Part shown: one piece after another, positions 53,501 to 64,000 of the stretch | Position numbering within the stretch: position 1 is the stretch's first letter | Layout of the letters: every line of letters starts with the position of its first letter | Origin: Aphrophora alni | Lineage: Eukaryota > Arthropoda > Insecta > Hemiptera > Aphrophoridae | Length of the DNA: 64,000 nt | NCBI GenBank assembly: GCA_963513935.1 | Contig: OY740772.1 | Location: forward strand, 13,052,098-13,116,097 | Direction: 5' to 3' | Notes under the pieces: generated by a model | Databases searched by the model: none | What the model was told of the DNA's origin: nothing | The model's input: only the letters and a program-made list of their open reading frames with translations | Program-made: the position numbers and the translations under genes

Positions 53501-53722
53501 TATCATTGGTTTAAAACAAATTTGATCTTTTTTGAAAAACTTTTATACTGCAATTACTCGTAAACCCTTTGATATTTTAAAGTGTCTTTTTCAGGGTTTA
53601 CACTCCTTACAATTCTGCATCTATTGATGTGCATATCATTGGTATTGTTAAATGTTGAAATTTTTACAAAAAAATAGATAAAAATAAAAAAAATATTAAA
53701 AATTTTGAAATTTCATTAGCAC
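50522..53722 (+). repeat. 13-monomer segmental repeat, left arm (five monomers)
   Basis: Monomers start at 50522 (L, 6A/8A), 51161 (M with A216), 51801 (K with A130), 52443 (L, 7A/9A) and 53084 (M with a 6-A run at 77). The same five-type series recurs at 58836-62033, offset 8,314 bp and then 8,311 bp after a 3-bp insertion. Differences are T315 here versus G315 there, the insertion and A64 in the K monomer, and G-run and A-tract lengths in the last monomer. Confidence 0.85.
52170..52185 (+). other. Unique 3-bp insertion and rearranged T-run in the K monomer at 51801
   Basis: Where other K monomers read GATTTTTTCAGGC, this copy reads GATTAATTTTTTAGGC. This makes the monomer 642 bp and removes the CAGG block that precedes the class site at 381. 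It is the only such change in the window, and the same monomer also carries the private A64. Confidence 0.9.
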
Positions 53723-55640
53723 CCCTCGATTCCAAATTTAATTCTGCTTCTCTTAAGCTATAGAAACATTCAAAAATCAAAAACTCACTTTTTCGCCTAA
53801 AAAAACTGCAAGGGGGGTGCCTTAGCATTTTGCAAAGTTGGAAAATTGGCTGTTTTCACGAGTTAATTACTCAGAAACTATAAGAGCTATTTTCGAATTG
53901 AAAACACCACAGTAAAATTTCAACTTTCTTCTTTCCTCATGTAAATTTTGATATCATTACGAAGTATAGTTATGGAGCTACAGGCGATTTAAAAAGGTAT
54001 TGCAAGTGGCGAAACGGGAAATGTTAAAATCTATTGTTTTTATTAACCTATAAATTGCAATAACTCCTTAACCATATGAGATGTCAAAGTGATTTTTTCA
54101 GGCTTTATTCTCCTTTCAATTCTGCAGCTTTTGATACCCATATCATTGGTTTAAAACAAATTTGATCTTTTTTGAAAAACATTTATACTGCAATTACTCG
54201 TAAACCCTTTGATATTTTAAAGTGTCTTTTTCAGGGTTTACACTCCTTACAATTCTGCATCTATTGATGTGCATATCATTGGTATTGTTAAATGTTGAAA
54301 TTTTTACAAAAAATAGATAAAAATAAAAAAAATATTAAAAATTTTGAAATTTCATTAGCACCCCTCGATTCCAAATTTAATTCTGCTTCTCTTAAGCTAT
54401 AGAAACATTCAAAAATCAAAAACTCACTTTTTCGCCTAAAAAAACTGCAAGGGGGGTGCCTTAGCATTTTGCAAAGTTGGAAAATTGGCTGTTTTCACGA
54501 GTTAATTACTCAGAAACTATAAGAGGTATTTTCGAATTGAAAACACCACAGTAAAATTTCAACTTTCTTCTTTCCTCATGTAAATTTTGATATCATTACG
54601 AAGTATAGTAATGGAGCTACAGGCGATTTAAAAAGGTATTGCAAGTGGCGAAACGGGAAATGTTAAAATCTATTGTTTTTATTAACCTATAAATTGCAAT
54701 AACTCCTTAACCATATGAGATGTCAAAGTGATTTTTTCAGGCTTTATTCTCCTTTCAATTCTGCAGCTTTTGATACCCATATCATTGGTTTAAAACAAAT
54801 TTGATCTTTTTTGAAAAACATTTATACTGCAATTACTCGTAAACCCTTTGATATTTTAAAGTGTCTTTTTCAGGGTTTACACTCCTTACAATTCTGCATC
54901 TATTGATGTGCATATCATTGGTATTGTTAAATGTTGAAATTTTTACAAAAAATAGATAAAAATAAAAAAAATATTAAAAATTTTGAAATTTCATTAGCAC
55001 CCCTCGATTCCAAATTTAATTCTGCTTCTCTTAAGCTATAGAAACATTCAAAAATCAAAAACTCACTTTTTCGCCTAAAAAAACTGCAAGGGGGGTGCCT
55101 TAGCATTTTGCAAAGTTGGAAAATTGGCTGTTTTCACGAGTTAATTACTCAGAAACTATAAGAGGTATTTTCGAATTGAAAACACCACAGTAAAATTTCA
55201 ACTTTCTTCTTTCCTCATGTAAATTTTGATATCATTACGAAGTATAGTAACGGAGCTACAGGCGATTTAAAAAGGTATTGCAAGTGGCGAAACGGGAAAT
55301 GTTAAAATCTAGTGTTTTTATTAACCTATAAATTGCAATAACTCCTTAACCATTTGAGATGTCAAAGTGTTTTTTTCAGGGTTTATTCTCCTTTCAATTC
55401 TGCAGCTTTTGATACCCATATCATTGGTTTAAAACAAATTTGATCTTTTTTGAAAAACTTTTATACTGCAATTACTCGTAAACCCTTTGATATTTTAAAG
55501 TGTCTTTTTCAGGGTTTACACTCCTTACAATTCTGCATCTATTGATGTGCATATCATTGGTATTGTTAAATGTTGAAATTTTTACAAAAAAATAGATAAA
55601 AATAAAAAAAATATTAAAAATTTTGAAATTTCATTAGCAC
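53723..55640 (+). repeat. Trimeric higher-order repeat, copy 1 (K-K-L)
   Basis: Monomers start at 53723 (K with C165), 54362 (K with both A249 and T251) and 55001 (L with T370). The total is 1,918 bp. The K-K-L order repeats twice more immediately to the right. Confidence 0.88.
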
Positions 55641-57557
55641 CCCTCGATTCCAAATTTAATTCTGCTTCTCTTAAGCTATAGAAACATTCAAAAATCAAAA
55701 ACTCACTTTTTCGCCTAAAAAAACTGCAAGGGGGGTGCCTTAGCATTTTGCAAAGTTGGAAAATTGGCTGTTTTCACGAGTTAATTACTCAGAAACTATA
55801 AGAGCTATTTTCGAATTGAAAACACCACAGTAAAATTTCAACTTTCTTCTTTCCTCATGTAAATTTTGATATCATTACGAAGTATAGTTATGGAGCTACA
55901 GGCGATTTAAAAAGGTATTGCAAGTGGCGAAACGGGAAATGTTAAAATCTATTGTTTTTATTAACCTATAAATTGCAATAACTCCTTAACCATATGAGAT
56001 GTCAAAGTGATTTTTTCAGGCTTTATTCTCCTTTCAATTCTGCAGCTTTAGATACCCATATCATTGGTTTAAAACAAATTTGATCTTTTTTGAAAAACAT
56101 TTATACTGCAATTACTCGTAAACCCTTTGATATTTTAAAGTGTCTTTTTCAGGGTTTACACTCCTTACAATTCTGCATCTATTGATGTGCATATCATTGG
56201 TATTGTTAAATGTTGAAATTTTTACAAAAAATAGATAAAAATAAAAAAAATATTAAAAATTTTGAAATTTCATTAGCACCCCTCGATTCCAAATTTAATT
56301 CTGCTTCTCTTAAGCTATAGAAACATTCAAAAATCAAAAACTCACTTTTTCGCCTAAAAAAACTGCAAGGGGGGTGCCTTAGCATTTTGCAAAGTTGGAA
56401 AATTGGCTGTTTTCACGAGTTAATTACTCAGAAACTATAAGAGGTATTTTCGAATTGAAAACACCACAGTAAAATTTCAACTTTCTTCTTTCCTCATGTA
56501 AATTTTGATATCATTACGAAGTATAGTTATGGAGCTACAGGCGATTTAAAAAGGTATTGCAAGTGGCGAAACGGGAAATGTTAAAATCTATTGTTTTTAT
56601 TAACCTATAAATTGCAATAACTCCTTAACCATATGAGATGTCAAAGTGATTTTTTCAGGCTTTATTCTCCTTTCAATTCTGCAGCTTTTGATACCCATAT
56701 CATTGGTTTAAAACAAATTTGATCTTTTTTGAAAAACATTTATACTGCAATTACTCGTAAACCCTTTGATATTTTAAAGTGTCTTTTTCAGGGTTTACAC
56801 TCCTTACAATTCTGCATCTATTGATGTGCATATCATTGGTATTGTTAAATGTTGAAATTTTTACAAAAAATAGATAAAAATAAAAAAAATATTAAAAATT
56901 TTGAAATTTCATTAGCACCCCTCGATTCCAAATTTAATTCTGCTTCTCTTAAGCTATAGAAACATTCAAAAATCAAAAACTCACTTTTTCGCCTAAAAAA
57001 ACTGCAAGGGGGGTGCCTTAGCATTTTGCAAAGTTGGAAAATTGGCTGTTTTCACGAGTTAATTACTCAGAAACTATAAGAGGTATTTTCGAATTGAAAA
57101 CACCACAGTAAAATTTCAACTTTCTTCTTTCCTCATGTAAATTTTGATATCATTACGAAGTATAGTAACGGAGCTACAGGCGATTTAAAAAGGTATTGCA
57201 AGTGGCGAAACGGGAAATGTTAAAATCTAGTGGTTTTATTAACCTATAAATTGCAATAACTCCTTAACCATTTGAGATGTCAAAGTGATTTTTTCAGGGT
57301 TTATTCTCCTTTCAATTCTGCAGCTTTTGATACCCATATCATTGGTTTAAAACAAATTTGATCTTTTTTGAAAAACTTTTATACTGCAATTACTCGTAAA
57401 CCCTTTGATATTTTAAAGTGTCTTTTTCAGGGTTTACACTCCTTACAATTCTGCATCTATTGATGTGCATATCATTGGTATTGTTAAATGTTGAAATTTT
57501 TACAAAAAATAGATAAAAATAAAAAAAATATTAAAAATTTTGAAATTTCATTAGCAC
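55641..57557 (+). repeat. Trimeric higher-order repeat, copy 2 (K-K-L)
   Basis: Monomers start at 55641 (K with C165 and A410), 56280 (K) and 56919 (L with G315, 6A/8A). The second and third are matched without visible difference 1,917 bp to the right. Confidence 0.9.
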
Positions 57558-58196
57558 CCCTCGATTCCAAATTTAATTCTGCTTCTCTTAAGCTATAGAA
57601 ACATTCAAAAATCAAAAACTCACTTTTTCGCCTAAAAAAACTGCAAGGGGGGTGCCTTAGCATTTTGCAAAGTTGGAAAATTGGCTGTTTTCACGAGTTA
57701 ATTACTCAGAAACTATAAGAGGTATTTTCGAATTGAAAACACCACAGTAAAATTTCAACTTTCTTCTTTCCTAATGTAAATTTTGATATCATTACGAAGT
57801 ATAGTTACGGAGCTACAGGCGATTTAAAAAGGTATTGCAAGTGGCGAAACGGGAAATGTTAAAAGCTAGTGTTTTTATTAACCTATAAATTGCAATAACT
57901 CCTTAACCATATGAGATGTCAAAGTGATTTTTTCAGGCTTTATTCTCCTTTCAATTCTGCAGCTTTAGATACCCATATCATTGGTTTAAAACAAATTTGA
58001 TCTTTTTTGAAAAACATTTATACTGCAATTACTCGTAAACCCTTTGATATTTTAAAGTGTCTTTTTCAGGGTTTACACTCCTTACAATTCTGCATCTATT
58101 GATGTGCATATCATTGGTATTGTTAAATGTTGAAATTTTTACAAAAAATAGATAAAAATAAAAAAAATATTAAAAATTTTGAAATTTCATTAGCAC
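57558..58196 (+). repeat. Chimeric monomer: M left half, K right half
   Basis: The left part carries A216 (57773), C251, G308 (57865) and G312 (57869), as in the M monomers at 51161 and 59475. The right part carries A354 (57911), C381, A410 (57967), A459 and 6A/8A, as in the K monomer at 55641. The switch lies between 57870 and 57910. The private A410 shared with 55641 identifies the donor of the right half. This fits an unequal crossover or conversion within a monomer that generated the third trimer copy. Confidence 0.88.
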
Positions 58197-59474
58197 CCCT
58201 CGATTCCAAATTTAATTCTGCTTCTCTTAAGCTATAGAAACATTCAAAAATCAAAAACTCACTTTTTCGCCTAAAAAAACTGCAAGGGGGGTGCCTTAGC
58301 ATTTTGCAAAGTTGGAAAATTGGCTGTTTTCACGAGTTAATTACTCAGAAACTATAAGAGGTATTTTCGAATTGAAAACACCACAGTAAAATTTCAACTT
58401 TCTTCTTTCCTCATGTAAATTTTGATATCATTACGAAGTATAGTTATGGAGCTACAGGCGATTTAAAAAGGTATTGCAAGTGGCGAAACGGGAAATGTTA
58501 AAATCTATTGTTTTTATTAACCTATAAATTGCAATAACTCCTTAACCATATGAGATGTCAAAGTGATTTTTTCAGGCTTTATTCTCCTTTCAATTCTGCA
58601 GCTTTTGATACCCATATCATTGGTTTAAAACAAATTTGATCTTTTTTGAAAAACATTTATACTGCAATTACTCGTAAACCCTTTGATATTTTAAAGTGTC
58701 TTTTTCAGGGTTTACACTCCTTACAATTCTGCATCTATTGATGTGCATATCATTGGTATTGTTAAATGTTGAAATTTTTACAAAAAATAGATAAAAATAA
58801 AAAAAATATTAAAAATTTTGAAATTTCATTAGCACCCCTCGATTCCAAATTTAATTCTGCTTCTCTTAAGCTATAGAAACATTCAAAAATCAAAAACTCA
58901 CTTTTTCGCCTAAAAAAACTGCAAGGGGGGTGCCTTAGCATTTTGCAAAGTTGGAAAATTGGCTGTTTTCACGAGTTAATTACTCAGAAACTATAAGAGG
59001 TATTTTCGAATTGAAAACACCACAGTAAAATTTCAACTTTCTTCTTTCCTCATGTAAATTTTGATATCATTACGAAGTATAGTAACGGAGCTACAGGCGA
59101 TTTAAAAAGGTATTGCAAGTGGCGAAACGGGAAATGTTAAAATCTAGTGGTTTTATTAACCTATAAATTGCAATAACTCCTTAACCATTTGAGATGTCAA
59201 AGTGATTTTTTCAGGGTTTATTCTCCTTTCAATTCTGCAGCTTTTGATACCCATATCATTGGTTTAAAACAAATTTGATCTTTTTTGAAAAACTTTTATA
59301 CTGCAATTACTCGTAAACCCTTTGATATTTTAAAGTGTCTTTTTCAGGGTTTACACTCCTTACAATTCTGCATCTATTGATGTGCATATCATTGGTATTG
59401 TTAAATGTTGAAATTTTTACAAAAAATAGATAAAAATAAAAAAAATATTAAAAATTTTGAAATTTCATTAGCAC
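57558..59474 (+). repeat. Trimeric higher-order repeat, copy 3 (chimera-K-L)
   Basis: Monomers start at 57558 (M/K chimera with A216 and A410), 58197 (K) and 58836 (L with G315). It is a direct continuation of copy 2 except that the first monomer has an M-type left half. Confidence 0.9.
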
Positions 59475-62033
59475 CCCTCGATTCCAAATTTAATTCTGCT
59501 TCTCTTAAGCTATAGAAACATTCAAAAATCAAAAACTCACTTTTTCGCCTAAAAAAACTGCAAGGGGGGTGCCTTAGCATTTTGCAAAGTTGGAAAATTG
59601 GCTGTTTTCACGAGTTAATTACTCAGAAACTATAAGAGGTATTTTCGAATTGAAAACACCACAGTAAAATTTCAACTTTCTTCTTTCCTAATGTAAATTT
59701 TGATATCATTACGAAGTATAGTTACGGAGCTACAGGCGATTTAAAAAGGTATTGCAAGTGGCGAAACGGGAAATGTTAAAAGCTAGTGTTTTTATTAACC
59801 TATAAATTGCAATAACTCCTTAACCATTTGAGATGTCAAAGTGATTTTTTCAGGGTTTATTCTCCTTTCAATTCTGCAGCTTTTGATACCCATATCATTG
59901 GTTTAAAACAAATTTGATCTTTTTTGAAAAACTTTTATACTGCAATTACTCGTAAACCCTTTGATATTTTAAAGTGTCTTTTTCAGGGTTTACACTCCTT
60001 ACAATTCTGCATCTATTGATGTGCATATCATTGGTATTGTTAAATGTTGAAATTTTTACAAAAAAATAGATAAAAATAAAAAAAATATTAAAAATTTTGA
60101 AATTTCATTAGCACCCCTCGATTCCAAATTTAATTCTGCTTCTCTTAAGCTATAGAAACATTCAAAAATCAAAAACTCACTTTTTCGCCTAAAAAAACTG
60201 CAAGGGGGGTGCCTTAGCATTTTGCAAAGTTGGAAAATTGGCTATTTTCACGAGTTAATTACTCAGAAACTATAAGAGGTATTTTCGAATTGAAAACACC
60301 ACAGTAAAATTTCAACTTTCTTCTTTCCTCATGTAAATTTTGATATCATTACGAAGTATAGTTATGGAGCTACAGGCGATTTAAAAAGGTATTGCAAGTG
60401 GCGAAACGGGAAATGTTAAAATCTATTGTTTTTATTAACCTATAAATTGCAATAACTCCTTAACCATATGAGATGTCAAAGTGATTTTTTCAGGCTTTAT
60501 TCTCCTTTCAATTCTGCAGCTTTTGATACCCATATCATTGGTTTAAAACAAATTTGATCTTTTTTGAAAAACATTTATACTGCAATTACTCGTAAACCCT
60601 TTGATATTTTAAAGTGTCTTTTTCAGGGTTTACACTCCTTACAATTCTGCATCTATTGATGTGCATATCATTGGTATTGTTAAATGTTGAAATTTTTACA
60701 AAAAATAGATAAAAATAAAAAAAATATTAAAAATTTTGAAATTTCATTAGCACCCCTCGATTCCAAATTTAATTCTGCTTCTCTTAAGCTATAGAAACAT
60801 TCAAAAATCAAAAACTCACTTTTTCGCCTAAAAAAACTGCAAGGGGGGTGCCTTAGCATTTTGCAAAGTTGGAAAATTGGCTGTTTTCACGAGTTAATTA
60901 CTCAGAAACTATAAGAGGTATTTTCGAATTGAAAACACCACAGTAAAATTTCAACTTTCTTCTTTCCTCATGTAAATTTTGATATCATTACGAAGTATAG
61001 TAACGGAGCTACAGGCGATTTAAAAAGGTATTGCAAGTGGCGAAACGGGAAATGTTAAAATCTAGTGTTTTTATTAACCTATAAATTGCAATAACTCCTT
61101 AACCATTTGAGATGTCAAAGTGATTTTTTCAGGGTTTATTCTCCTTTCAATTCTGCAGCTTTTGATACCCATATCATTGGTTTAAAACAAATTTGATCTT
61201 TTTTGAAAAACTTTTATACTGCAATTACTCGTAAACCCTTTGATATTTTAAAGTGTCTTTTTCAGGGTTTACACTCCTTACAATTCTGCATCTATTGATG
61301 TGCATATCATTGGTATTGTTAAATGTTGAAATTTTTACAAAAAAATAGATAAAAATAAAAAAAAATATTAAAAATTTTGAAATTTCATTAGCACCCCTCG
61401 ATTCCAAATTTAATTCTGCTTCTCTTAAGCTATAGAAACATTCAAAAATCAAAAACTCACTTTTTCGCCTAAAAAACTGCAAGGGGGGGTGCCTTAGCAT
61501 TTTGCAAAGTTGGAAAATTGGCTGTTTTCACGAGTTAATTACTCAGAAACTATAAGAGGTATTTTCGAATTGAAAACACCACAGTAAAATTTCAACTTTC
61601 TTCTTTCCTCATGTAAATTTTGATATCATTACGAAGTATAGTTACGGAGCTACAGGCGATTTAAAAAGGTATTGCAAGTGGCGAAACGGGAAATGTTAAA
61701 AGCTAGTGTTTTTATTAACCTATAAATTGCAATAACTCCTTAACCATTTGAGATGTCAAAGTGATTTTTTCAGGGTTTATTCTCCTTTCAATTCTGCAGC
61801 TTTTGATACCCATATCATTGGTTTAAAACAAATTTGATCTTTTTTGAAAAACTTTTATACTGCAATTACTCGTAAACCCTTTGATATTTTAAAGTGTCTT
61901 TTTCAGGGTTTACACTCCTTACAATTCTGCATCTATTGATGTGCATATCATTGGTATTGTTAAATGTTGAAATTTTTACAAAAAATAGATAAAAATAAAA
62001 AAAATATTAAAAATTTTGAAATTTCATTAGCAC
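58836..62033 (+). repeat. 13-monomer segmental repeat, right arm (five monomers)
   Basis: Monomers start at 58836 (L, G315), 59475 (M with A216), 60115 (K with A130), 60754 (L, 7A/9A) and 61395 (M with 6-A run and 7 G). The order copies that at 50522-53722. The first of the five is also the last member of the third trimer, so the two repeat structures overlap. Confidence 0.85.
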
Positions 62034-63951
62034 CCCTCGATTCCAAATTTAATTCTGCTTCTCTTAAGCTATAGAAACATTCAAAAATCAAAAACTCACT
62101 TTTTCGCCTAAAAAAACTGCAAGGGGGGTGCCTTAGCATTTTGCAAAGTTGGAAAATTGGCTGTTTTCACGAGTTAATTACTCAGAAACTATAAGAGGTA
62201 TTTTCGAATTGAAAACACCACAGTAAAATTTCAACTTTCTTCTTTCCTCATGTAAATTTTGATATCATTACGAAGTATAGTTACGGAGCTACAGGCGATT
62301 TAAAAAGGTATTGCAAGTGGCGAAACGGGAAATGTTAAAAGCTAGTGTTTTTATTAACCTATAAATTGCAATAACTCCTTAACCATTTGAGATGTCAAAG
62401 TGATTTTTTCAGGGTTTATTCTCCTTTCAATTCTGCAGCTTTTGATACCCATATCATTGGTTTAAAACAAATTTGATCTTTTTTGAAAAACTTTTATACT
62501 GCAATTACTCGTAAACCCTTTGATATTTTAAAGTGTCTTTTTCAGGGTTTACACTCCTTACAATTCTGCATCTATTGATGTGCATATCATTGGTATTGTT
62601 AAATGTTGAAATTTTTACAAAAAAATAGATAAAAATTAAAAAAATATTAAAAATTTTGAAATTTCATTAGCACCCCTCGATTCCAAATTTAATTCTGCTT
62701 CTCTTAAGCTATAGAAACATTCAAAAATCAAAAACTCACTTTTTCGCCTAAAAAAACTGCAAGGGGGGTGCCTTAGCATTTTGCAAAGTTGGAAAATTGG
62801 CTGTTTTCACGAGTTAATTACTCAGAAACTATAAGAGGTATTTTCGAATTGAAAACACCACAGTAAAATTTCAACTTTCTTCTTTCCTCATGTAAATTTT
62901 GATATCATTACGAAGTATAGTTACGGAGCTACAGGCGATTTAAAAAGGTATTGCAAGTGGCGAAACGGGAAATGTTAAAAGCTAGTGTTTTTATTAACCT
63001 ATAAATTGCAATAACTCCTTAACCATTTGAGATGTCAAAGTGATTTTTTCAGGGTTTATTCTCCTTTCAATTCTGCAGCTTTTGATACCCATATCATTGG
63101 TTTAAAACAAATTTGATCTTTTTTGAAAAACGTTTATACTGCAATTACTCGTAAACCCTTTGATATTTTAAAGTGTCTTTTTCAGGGTTTACACTCCTTA
63201 CAATTCTGCATCTATTGATGTGCATATCATTGGTATTGTTAAATGTTGAAATTTTTACAAAAAAATAGATAAAAATAAAAAAAAATATTAAAAATTTTGA
63301 AATTTCATTAGCACCCCTCGATTCCAAATTTAATTCTGCTTCTCTTAAGCTATAGAAACATTCAAAAATCAAAAACTCACTTTTTCGCCTAAAAAAACTG
63401 CAAGGGGGGCCTTAGCATTTTGCAAAGTTGGAAAATTGGCTGTTTTCACGAGTTAATTACTCAGAAACTATAAGAGGTATTTTCGAATTGAAAACACCAC
63501 AGTAAAATTTCAACTTTCTTCTTTCCTCATGTAAATTTTGATATCATTACGAAGTATAGTTACGGAGCTACAGGCGATTTAAAAAGGTATTGCAAGTGGC
63601 GAAACGGGAAATGTTAAAAGCTAGTGTTTTTATTAACCTATAAATTGCAATAACTCCTTAACCATTTGAGATGTCAAAGTGATTTTTTCAGGGTTTATTC
63701 TCCTTTCAATTCTGCAGCTTTTGATACCCATATCATTGGTTTAAAACAAATTTGATCTTTTTTGAAAAACTTTTATACTGCAATTACTCGTAAACCCTTT
63801 GATATTTTAAAGTGTCTTTTTCAGGGTTTACACTCCTTACAATTCTGCATCTATTGATGTGCATATCATTGGTATTGTTAAATGTTGAAATTTTTACAAA
63901 AAATAGATAAAAATAAAAAAAATATTAAAAATTTTGAAATTTCATTAGCAC
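62034..63951 (+). repeat. Three M monomers at the right end, with rare G459
   Basis: Monomers start at 62034 (T604, a unique A to T change between the A-tracts), 62674 (G459, 7A/9A, like u3 and u8) and 63315 (TG-less, 6A/8A, 637 bp). G459 followed by a TG-less 6A/8A monomer is the order seen at 1281-2561 and 4483-5763. However, the TTC insertion, A235 and A394 of those copies are missing here. Confidence 0.85.
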
Positions 63952-64000
63952 CCCTCGATTCCAAATTTAATTCTGCTTCTCTTAAGCTATAGAAACATTC
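63952..64000 (+). repeat. Partial monomer truncated by the window edge
   Basis: These are the first 49 bases of a further monomer, identical to bases 1-49. The array evidently continues beyond the window on the right, and the left edge also begins at a monomer start with no flanking unique sequence. Confidence 0.95.

Larger units (their letters stand above)
1..64000 (+). repeat. Satellite DNA array, ~640-bp monomer, about 100 tandem copies
   Basis: The motif CCCTCGATTC recurs every 637 to 643 bp from base 1 to base 63952, giving 100 complete monomers and one partial copy, all in direct orientation. No stretch of other sequence interrupts the array. Monomers differ from each other by only a few substitutions and by small indels, mostly in homopolymers. 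Reference monomer u1 has 191 G or C in 640 bases (29.8%). Arrays of this size and homogeneity are known from eukaryotic centromeres and pericentromeres; that location is inferred, not shown. I do not recognise the monomer as a named satellite family. No promoter, terminator, tRNA, rRNA or protein-coding feature could be supported anywhere in it. Confidence 0.98.

Noticed and set aside
1752..63372. Recurring minus-strand reading frames of 64-101 codons crossing monomer junctions (for example 1752-1979, 3033-3308, 52914-53219).
   Set aside because: They appear only where homopolymer lengths happen to keep the frame open: 30 of them end in the 30 monomers with the 9A run, and four others (7611, 29361, 42790, 45348) arise from a compensating 1-bp deletion in the next monomer. 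The N-terminus changes with the TG indel. The translation is low-complexity and hydrophobic in its AT-rich part. No frame is conserved across monomers, so they are chance products of the repeat.
1..64000. CRISPR array.
   Set aside because: The repeat unit is about 640 bp with no short repeat/unique spacer alternation. Every base belongs to the repeat.
1..64000. LTR or other transposable element array, or a tandemly repeated gene family such as rDNA, histone or 5S.
   Set aside because: I found no terminal repeats with target-site duplications, no reverse transcriptase or transposase reading frame, no tRNA-like or rRNA-like segment, and no open frame over about 100 codons.
1..64000. Telomeric or subtelomeric repeat.
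   Set aside because: No runs of TTAGGG, TTAGG or similar short telomere units are present. The GGG-containing segments are single-copy within each monomer.
1..64000. A novel multi-gene system hidden in the window.
   Set aside because: No genes could be supported on either strand. What is unusual here is the repeat architecture and its recombination history, reported in the findings.
1..64000. Assignment to a named satellite family or species.
   Set aside because: I do not recognise the monomer, and without a database search any name would be a guess. A search of Repbase/Dfam and whole-genome nucleotide databases with one monomer would decide it.

Overview
The whole 64 kb window is one uninterrupted head-to-tail satellite DNA array. 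The repeat monomer is about 640 bp (637 to 643 bp, mean 639.5). There are 100 complete copies plus a 49-base partial copy at the right edge, all in the same orientation. I see no gene, RNA gene, transposable element, inversion or unique-sequence spacer. The reference monomer is about 30% G+C by hand count and is rich in A and T tracts. Long homogeneous arrays of this kind, with higher-order periodicity, are typical of eukaryotic centromeric or pericentromeric heterochromatin. The species cannot be read from the sequence; an invertebrate such as an insect is plausible but unproven.

The phase used here starts each monomer at the motif CCCTCGATTC, and monomers are numbered u1 to u101. Three sequence classes are separated by a few linked sites (positions in the 640-bp reference u1). 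Class M has T249, C251, G308, G312, T354, G381. Class L has A249 and T308. Class K has T251, T308, T312, A354, C381, A459. L differs from M by about two substitutions and K by about six, roughly 1%. Two A-tracts near the monomer end (586-592 and 604-611) occur in three linked combinations: 7A/8A, 7A/9A and 6A/8A.

The layout from left to right is as follows. 1-6404: a 5-monomer higher-order repeat (HOR) of 3,202 bp present twice. 6405-9602: five individual M-type monomers. 9603-12162: a dimeric alternation with a period of 1,280 bp. 12163-25579: an 11-monomer period (7,029 bp), in which ten monomers are repeated. 20481-38382: a 14-monomer, about 8.95 kb segment in tandem duplication. 38372-40930: transition monomers. 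40931-46046: a tetrameric HOR (2,558 bp) present twice. 46047-50521: K monomers alternating with M-like monomers. 50522-62033: a 13-monomer segmental repeat (offset about 8.31 kb) enclosing a trimeric HOR (about 1,918 bp) present three times. 62034-64000: monomers carrying a variant otherwise seen only at the left end. Apart from one L monomer in each 5-mer copy, the left 28 kb is entirely class M, whereas K and L are common from 28141 rightwards.

The monomer itself is compound. It contains four diverged copies of an older 130-190 bp element, recognisable from recurring landmarks at matching spacings. The short minus-strand reading frames in the array open and close with homopolymer length and are not genes. 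The biology of interest is therefore satellite evolution: nested HORs, a chimeric monomer marking a recombination junction, class mixing, and a nearly invariant 126-bp block. All comparisons were made by eye, so phrases such as 'identical' mean that no difference was seen at the sites examined.
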